A stretch of DNA of 48,477 bases, taken from assembly GCA_016937975.1 (NCBI GenBank), contig JAFGVN010000115.1, positions 1 to 48,477 on the forward strand, read 5' to 3'. Position 1 is the stretch's first letter. Each line of letters begins with the position of its first letter. The translations under genes and the position numbers were made by a program. Under the pieces are notes generated by a model. The model did not search any database, was not told the origin of the DNA, and saw nothing but the letters and a program-made list of their open reading frames with translations. Positions 45,300 through 48,477 of the stretch are shown here, piece after piece. This stretch comes from Clostridia bacterium. Lineage in GTDB: Bacteria > Bacillota > Clostridia > Peptostreptococcales > Acidaminobacteraceae.

Positions 45300-46158
45300 G
45301 TCAGCCCATGAATTCATTTTGCTTTCTAATGAAAAAGGAATACTTGAAGTAATTTTAGAAAAGGAATATGAATTATTTGATAAAAGCAGTTTAGATGTTT
45401 ATCACAATCTAAAAAAAATATATGATGTCATGGCAGCTTCTTCAGAGGACGCCATTATTGCACCTGAAGCCTATTATGGTCACATCATCGGTGGCGACGC
45501 AAAAAAAATGATGGATTTTAGTTTAAATGACAATTATTCCGGAGCAACCATGATTAAAGCCATGGCACGTGCTCTATCTACTTCAGAGGTCAATGCAAGC
45601 ATGGGTAAAATTTGTGCAGCGCCAACTGCGGGAAGTTCTGGAATATTACCAGCTGCCTTGTTTACAGCAAAAGAGCAGCTCAACTTAGGGGAAAATGAAC
45701 TCCTTGATGGTCTTTTAGTAGCTTCGATGATTGGTGAACTCATTACATTAAATGCTACTGTCTCTGGAGCGGAAGGCGGTTGCCAAGCAGAATGTGGTTC
45801 TGCTGCTGCAATGGCTGCAGGCATGCTGGTTTATCTTAGAAAAGGAAATATCGAAGCAATATTTGACGCTTCTGCCATTGCTTTGAAAAATGTTATGGGA
45901 CTGATTTGTGATCCCATCGCAGGCTTAGTAGAGTCTCCATGTGCGAAACGTAATGCTTCAGGTGTAACGAATGCCTTAATCTCTGCCGATATGGCTTTAG
46001 CTGGTGTTTCAAGTAGTGTGCCCTTTGATGAAGTTGTTCAAGCCATGTATAAGGTTGGAAAAGCCTTGCCTGAGGCATTACGAGAAACTGCATTAGGCGG
46101 TATCGCTACAACGTCAACCGCTCTACGACTAGCAAAAAAAATTCTAAGCGATGAATAA
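45292..46158 (+). CDS. sdaAA: L-serine dehydratase, alpha subunit
   Basis: Catalytic [4Fe-4S] subunit of L-serine deaminase, 288 residues. Conserved cysteines and motifs: MGKICAAPTAGSSGILPA, GAEGGCQAECGSAAAMAAG and CDPIAGLVESPCAKRNA. The start ATG at 45292 follows AAAGGAG inside sdaAB. Provides pyruvate from serine, in keeping with an amino-acid-fermenting anaerobe. Ends in a terminator shared with a convergent gene. Confidence 0.97.
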   Translation: MYKSAHEFILLSNEKGILEVILEKEYELFDKSSLDVYHNLKKIYDVMAASSEDAIIAPEAYYGHIIGGDAKKMMDFSLNDNYSGATMIKAMARALSTSEVNASMGKICAAPTAGSSGILPAALFTAKEQLNLGENELLDGLLVASMIGELITLNATVSGAEGGCQAECGSAAAMAAGMLVYLRKGNIEAIFDASAIALKNVMGLICDPIAGLVESPCAKRNASGVTNALISADMALAGVSSSVPFDEVVQAMYKVGKALPEALRETALGGIATTSTALRLAKKILSDE

Positions 46159-46174
46159 TCATCGCTTATTTTTT
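46146..46174 (+). terminator. Terminator after sdaAA, overlapping coding ends
   Basis: AAGCGATGA-ATAA-TCATCGCTT followed by ATTTTTT on the plus strand. The stem contains the sdaAA stop codon and the last codons of the convergent AraC-type gene. Confidence 0.85.
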
Positions 46175-47037
46175 ATTGGAATATAAATATACATTTTTGA
46201 ATCTTCACTACCAGGTCTAAAGTTTTCATCATAAACTTCAAAATCATAAGTAAATTCCACTTGATATCCACTTTCAGGCAACCATTTAGAATAGATTGCT
46301 TTATAAGTATCCCCTAAGAACTCTACTGAGCCAGTATGTGTAAAAACAGCATATTTTCTATGTTCTACTTTCCAAGCCGTCATATCCTCTGGTACTTCAC
46401 TTGTTTCATCTACAATTACACATGCCAAATATTTAAAGGCATTGGGATGATCTAAATCCACATCCTCTACTTTTTCTTCCAATGGCTCACAGACACCTAA
46501 AGACCAATTAGGCTTTATATTACCTTCAATTTCATTAACTCTTGGTAAAAAAGCTTGCCAAAGTTGTGGAATTTCATAATTTTCATTTTTCCCATAATAT
46601 TCCAAGCCAATTACTCTCATAGGTTCTAGTTCAATAATTTCAGGTTTCATCTCCATACCTCCCTGTATCCAAATGATTTTGTTCACATCCAAAGGATTTA
46701 AAAGGGCATCATAAACCTTGTTTTTTCGATACTTTCCAGGTGAAATACCAACACTTTTGGTAAAGGATCGTGTAAAAACATCTTGAGAAGCAAACTGCAA
46801 ATCCATTGCAATCTCAATAATCTTAGTTTCAGAATTTACAAGTCTTTCACAAGCAACTGACAATCTACGTAATCGTATGTATTCACTAATGTGATAACCC
46901 GTTAGTAAATGAAACAATTTTGAAAAATGGCATCGACTGAAATGATTGACTTCTTCTAAATCTAATAGTGTAAAAGGTTGATTTAAATGCTCTTCAATAT
47001 AAGAAATGGTTTTTTCCAGCGCTGAGATATAATACAT
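46159..47037 (-). CDS. AraC-family regulator with GyrI-like effector domain
   Basis: A 292-residue regulator. The N-terminal AraC DNA-binding domain (about 1-105) has two HTHs: FTLLDLEEVNHFSRCHFSKLFH and IAMDLQFASQDVFTRSFTKSVG followed by SPGKYRK. The C-terminal part (about 125-290) is a GyrI/BmrR-type small-molecule-binding domain (MRVIGLEYYG, AVFTHTGSVEFL, FEVYDENF). Start at 47037 follows AGGAGGGAGAA; an ATG at 47064 lies upstream of that site. Such regulators often sense drugs or amphipathic molecules, but no transporter is adjacent. Confidence 0.92.
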   Translation of the reverse strand: MYYISALEKTISYIEEHLNQPFTLLDLEEVNHFSRCHFSKLFHLLTGYHISEYIRLRRLSVACERLVNSETKIIEIAMDLQFASQDVFTRSFTKSVGISPGKYRKNKVYDALLNPLDVNKIIWIQGGMEMKPEIIELEPMRVIGLEYYGKNENYEIPQLWQAFLPRVNEIEGNIKPNWSLGVCEPLEEKVEDVDLDHPNAFKYLACVIVDETSEVPEDMTAWKVEHRKYAVFTHTGSVEFLGDTYKAIYSKWLPESGYQVEFTYDFEVYDENFRPGSEDSKMYIYIPIKNKR

Positions 47038-47097
47038 TTCTCCCTCCTGCCTATAGAATACCAAAATAAAACCTTCTAGTTTTGGCTTTTTGTGTCA

Positions 47098-47958
47098 TTA
47101 ACGCTCTAATCGAGAAATATAATTTGAAATATTCGCCTCTGAATTTATATGACCTTTAATGATATTTGTCTTTGCACTCATAATGGTAGTTATTCCTGGA
47201 CCATGACCCATTTTAATACAATCTGAATGAATGACAACGCCTATGGATACTGCACCCTTTAAGTAACCTCTTCCAAAGGTATTATCACAATCTTTTAAGA
47301 GAACTAAATCTCCAAATTTCAGTTGATCAATGCCCAAAGATTTAATCATGTCAATGTCTGCAGTCATAATATCATAATCACCGGTATACGCACTTGCAGC
47401 GCCTATACCTGAACCCATTAAATAAGCAGGAACTTCACATGCCACATCAATCACAATATGATCTTCCTTAACCGTTATTGGCAATACATCAAACAAATCA
47501 GGGTCCACACTCATGATTTTAATTGCATCAAAGCCTTCTAATCTTAGTCCTTGACCATATGCTTTCACAAGGATTTTATCATCCACAGCCATCTTTTCAA
47601 GATCTTCTTGTTCAAAGTGAATCATGACATGTTCGATACCACCATGCACACCAGTAACATAACCAATAGCACCTTTTCCATCGCCACTGATGACTTTTGC
47701 TTCATTACCAATACAAGAAAGTGTTGTAAATGCTGCATTTTCATTTTTATCTTCATTTCTTGCTGATACGCCAGGTTCAACGTGATCACCTTCCCAACCA
47801 AAAGCAGGATCTCCAATTTTTACATTATATGTAATACCACCTGTAGCAGGTAAAATTCTAGGTTCTCCTTCATGACTTATGCGATAACCACCACCTAATG
47901 GATGATGTACTTTCCCCTGTACCGATTGTTTGACGACTCTTTGTTTATTTGTTTTCAT
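47098..47958 (-). CDS. DUF4438 domain-containing protein
   Basis: A 286-residue soluble protein matching by pattern the DUF4438 family: GGYRISHEGEPRILPATGGITYNVKIGD, GDHVEPGVS, GKGAIGYVTGVHGGIEHVMIHF, and a C-terminal GDLVLLKDCDNTFGRGYLKGAVSIGVV and HGPGITTI. It is rich in Gly and Asp, without signal peptide. Start at 47958 follows GGGAGGAGG. Function is unknown. It is monocistronic and divergent from the 78-residue protein gene. Confidence 0.85.
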   Translation of the reverse strand: MKTNKQRVVKQSVQGKVHHPLGGGYRISHEGEPRILPATGGITYNVKIGDPAFGWEGDHVEPGVSARNEDKNENAAFTTLSCIGNEAKVISGDGKGAIGYVTGVHGGIEHVMIHFEQEDLEKMAVDDKILVKAYGQGLRLEGFDAIKIMSVDPDLFDVLPITVKEDHIVIDVACEVPAYLMGSGIGAASAYTGDYDIMTADIDMIKSLGIDQLKFGDLVLLKDCDNTFGRGYLKGAVSIGVVIHSDCIKMGHGPGITTIMSAKTNIIKGHINSEANISNYISRLER

Positions 47959-48006
47959 TTTCACGCCTCCTCCCACATAATCTTATCATATTTTTGTAGA
48001 CAATTG

Positions 48007-48020
48007 ACTATTTTAATAGT
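48007..48020. promoter_or_regulatory. Small inverted repeat in the divergent region
   Basis: ACTATT-TT-AATAGT lies between the DUF4438 gene and the 78-residue protein gene; a possible operator. Confidence 0.3.
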
Positions 48021-48046
48021 GATAATCAAGAATCTGTAAAAAACTA

Positions 48047-48075
48047 TTTACATCATATAAAAATTCAATTATAAT
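48047..48075 (+). promoter_or_regulatory. Promoter of the 78-residue protein gene
   Basis: TTTACA (48047-48052) and TATAAT (48070-48075) with exactly 17 nt between, 33 nt before the start codon. Confidence 0.75.
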
Positions 48076-48108
48076 CAACCTTGCAAAAAAATATGAAAGG
48101 TGATAACA

Positions 48109-48345
48109 ATGGACATAACGACATTAAATGAGATTATTAGCAATATTAAAGGATGTGACTGTGAGGAGTTTTCTAACTTCTTCGACGAACTACAAGAATC
48201 AAACCAAGAGTTTGATCAAGATCACTTCGAAGAGATTTTAGAATTCCTAAATGATCGCTTAAACATTATTTCTGAGGAAGAACTTTCAGATTTAACGAGT
48301 TTTGAAAAAAGAAGTCTTAGTGATTTTATTGATAACTTGTTATAA
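48109..48345 (+). CDS. Unknown small acidic protein
   Basis: A 78-residue very acidic protein starting MDITTLNEIISNIKGCDCEE, with LQESNQEFDQDHFEEILEFL and a C-terminal SDFIDNLL. It looks all-helical, and has two close cysteines (CDC). The ATG at 48109 has GAAAGGTGAT 3 nt before it; a GTG at 48100 lies inside that site. A good promoter precedes it. I recognise no family; no signal peptide or membrane helix. Confidence 0.7.
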   Translation: MDITTLNEIISNIKGCDCEEFSNFFDELQESNQEFDQDHFEEILEFLNDRLNIISEEELSDLTSFEKRSLSDFIDNLL

Positions 48346-48443
48346 AAATCTGACTTCGCAAAAACTGATTCAAATGAAAATATGATTTTCCAAGAAATGC
48401 AACTACGTTGCTTCCATTCTACATCTAAGTACAATGGCAACTC

Positions 48444-48459
48444 AGATTGTTAACAATCT
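48444..48459. repeat. 16-bp perfect palindrome near the window end
   Basis: AGATTGTTAACAATCT at 48444-48459 is exactly self-complementary. No T run follows in the visible sequence, so an operator of the next gene or a terminator are both possible. A smaller stem, GCAAC-TAC-GTTGC, lies near 48400. Confidence 0.35.
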
Positions 48460-48477
48460 AATAGGATTATCTCGAAA

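Overview
This window is a stretch of a low-GC Gram-positive chromosome. The best fit is an anaerobic member of class Clostridia. The evidence is a six-cysteine SCIFF peptide with its radical SAM maturase (scfA/scfB), HemZ, a SpoIID-like protein, T-box leaders, a tandem glycine riboswitch, an iron-sulfur two-subunit serine dehydratase and Shine-Dalgarno motifs before nearly every gene. I cannot place it to genus. I found no tRNA, rRNA, CRISPR array, transposase, integrase or prophage.

Layout, left to right. (1) 91-10150, minus strand: aspS behind a T-box; then relA/spoT, dtd, a metallo-hydrolase and hemZ from a good promoter at about 6950; and recJ-apt ending in a terminator. (2) 10121-20466, minus strand: ruvA-ruvB-spoIID-queA-tgt, then yajC with its own promoter and terminator, then scfA, an internal terminator, scfB, a gamma-carbonic-anhydrase-like gene and a fused secDF. 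(3) 20467-28840, an accessory stretch: a GlnK/GlnL-type two-component system, a GNAT acetyltransferase with an apparent leader peptide and stem-loops, a broken small ORF, an asymmetric heterodimeric ABC exporter, a monocistronic gene for a 40-residue peptide of unknown kind, and a three-gene operon of small unknown proteins. (4) 28822-34900: a plus-strand DUF2325 gene under a perfect Fur box, lysS behind a T-box, a HesB-like gene, an orphan dihydrolipoyl dehydrogenase behind a tandem glycine riboswitch, and an NhaC-type antiporter. (5) 35221-44407, minus strand: the SRP and ribosome block (ylxM-ffh-rpsP-khpA from a perfect consensus promoter) and rnc-radical SAM-smc-ftsY from a promoter overlapped by an inverted repeat. 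(6) 44560-48477: the plus-strand serine dehydratase operon sdaAB-sdaAA, a convergent AraC/GyrI-type regulator, a DUF4438 protein and a 78-residue acidic protein of unknown function.

Most genes are housekeeping: tRNA charging and proofreading, stringent response, nucleotide salvage, recombination, queuosine synthesis and protein export. The parts most worth a second look are the self-contained 40-residue peptide gene at 27583-27705, the leader-peptide architecture before the GNAT gene (23397-23549), the lysS start site where a hairpin separates the Shine-Dalgarno from the ATG, the glycine-riboswitch-controlled lone lpd gene, and paired palindromes near the rnc and ylxM promoters. Several customary neighbours are missing (hisS after hemZ, rimM-trmD-rplS after khpA, fab/acpP before rnc). 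All functional calls are from reading motifs; no database search was run.
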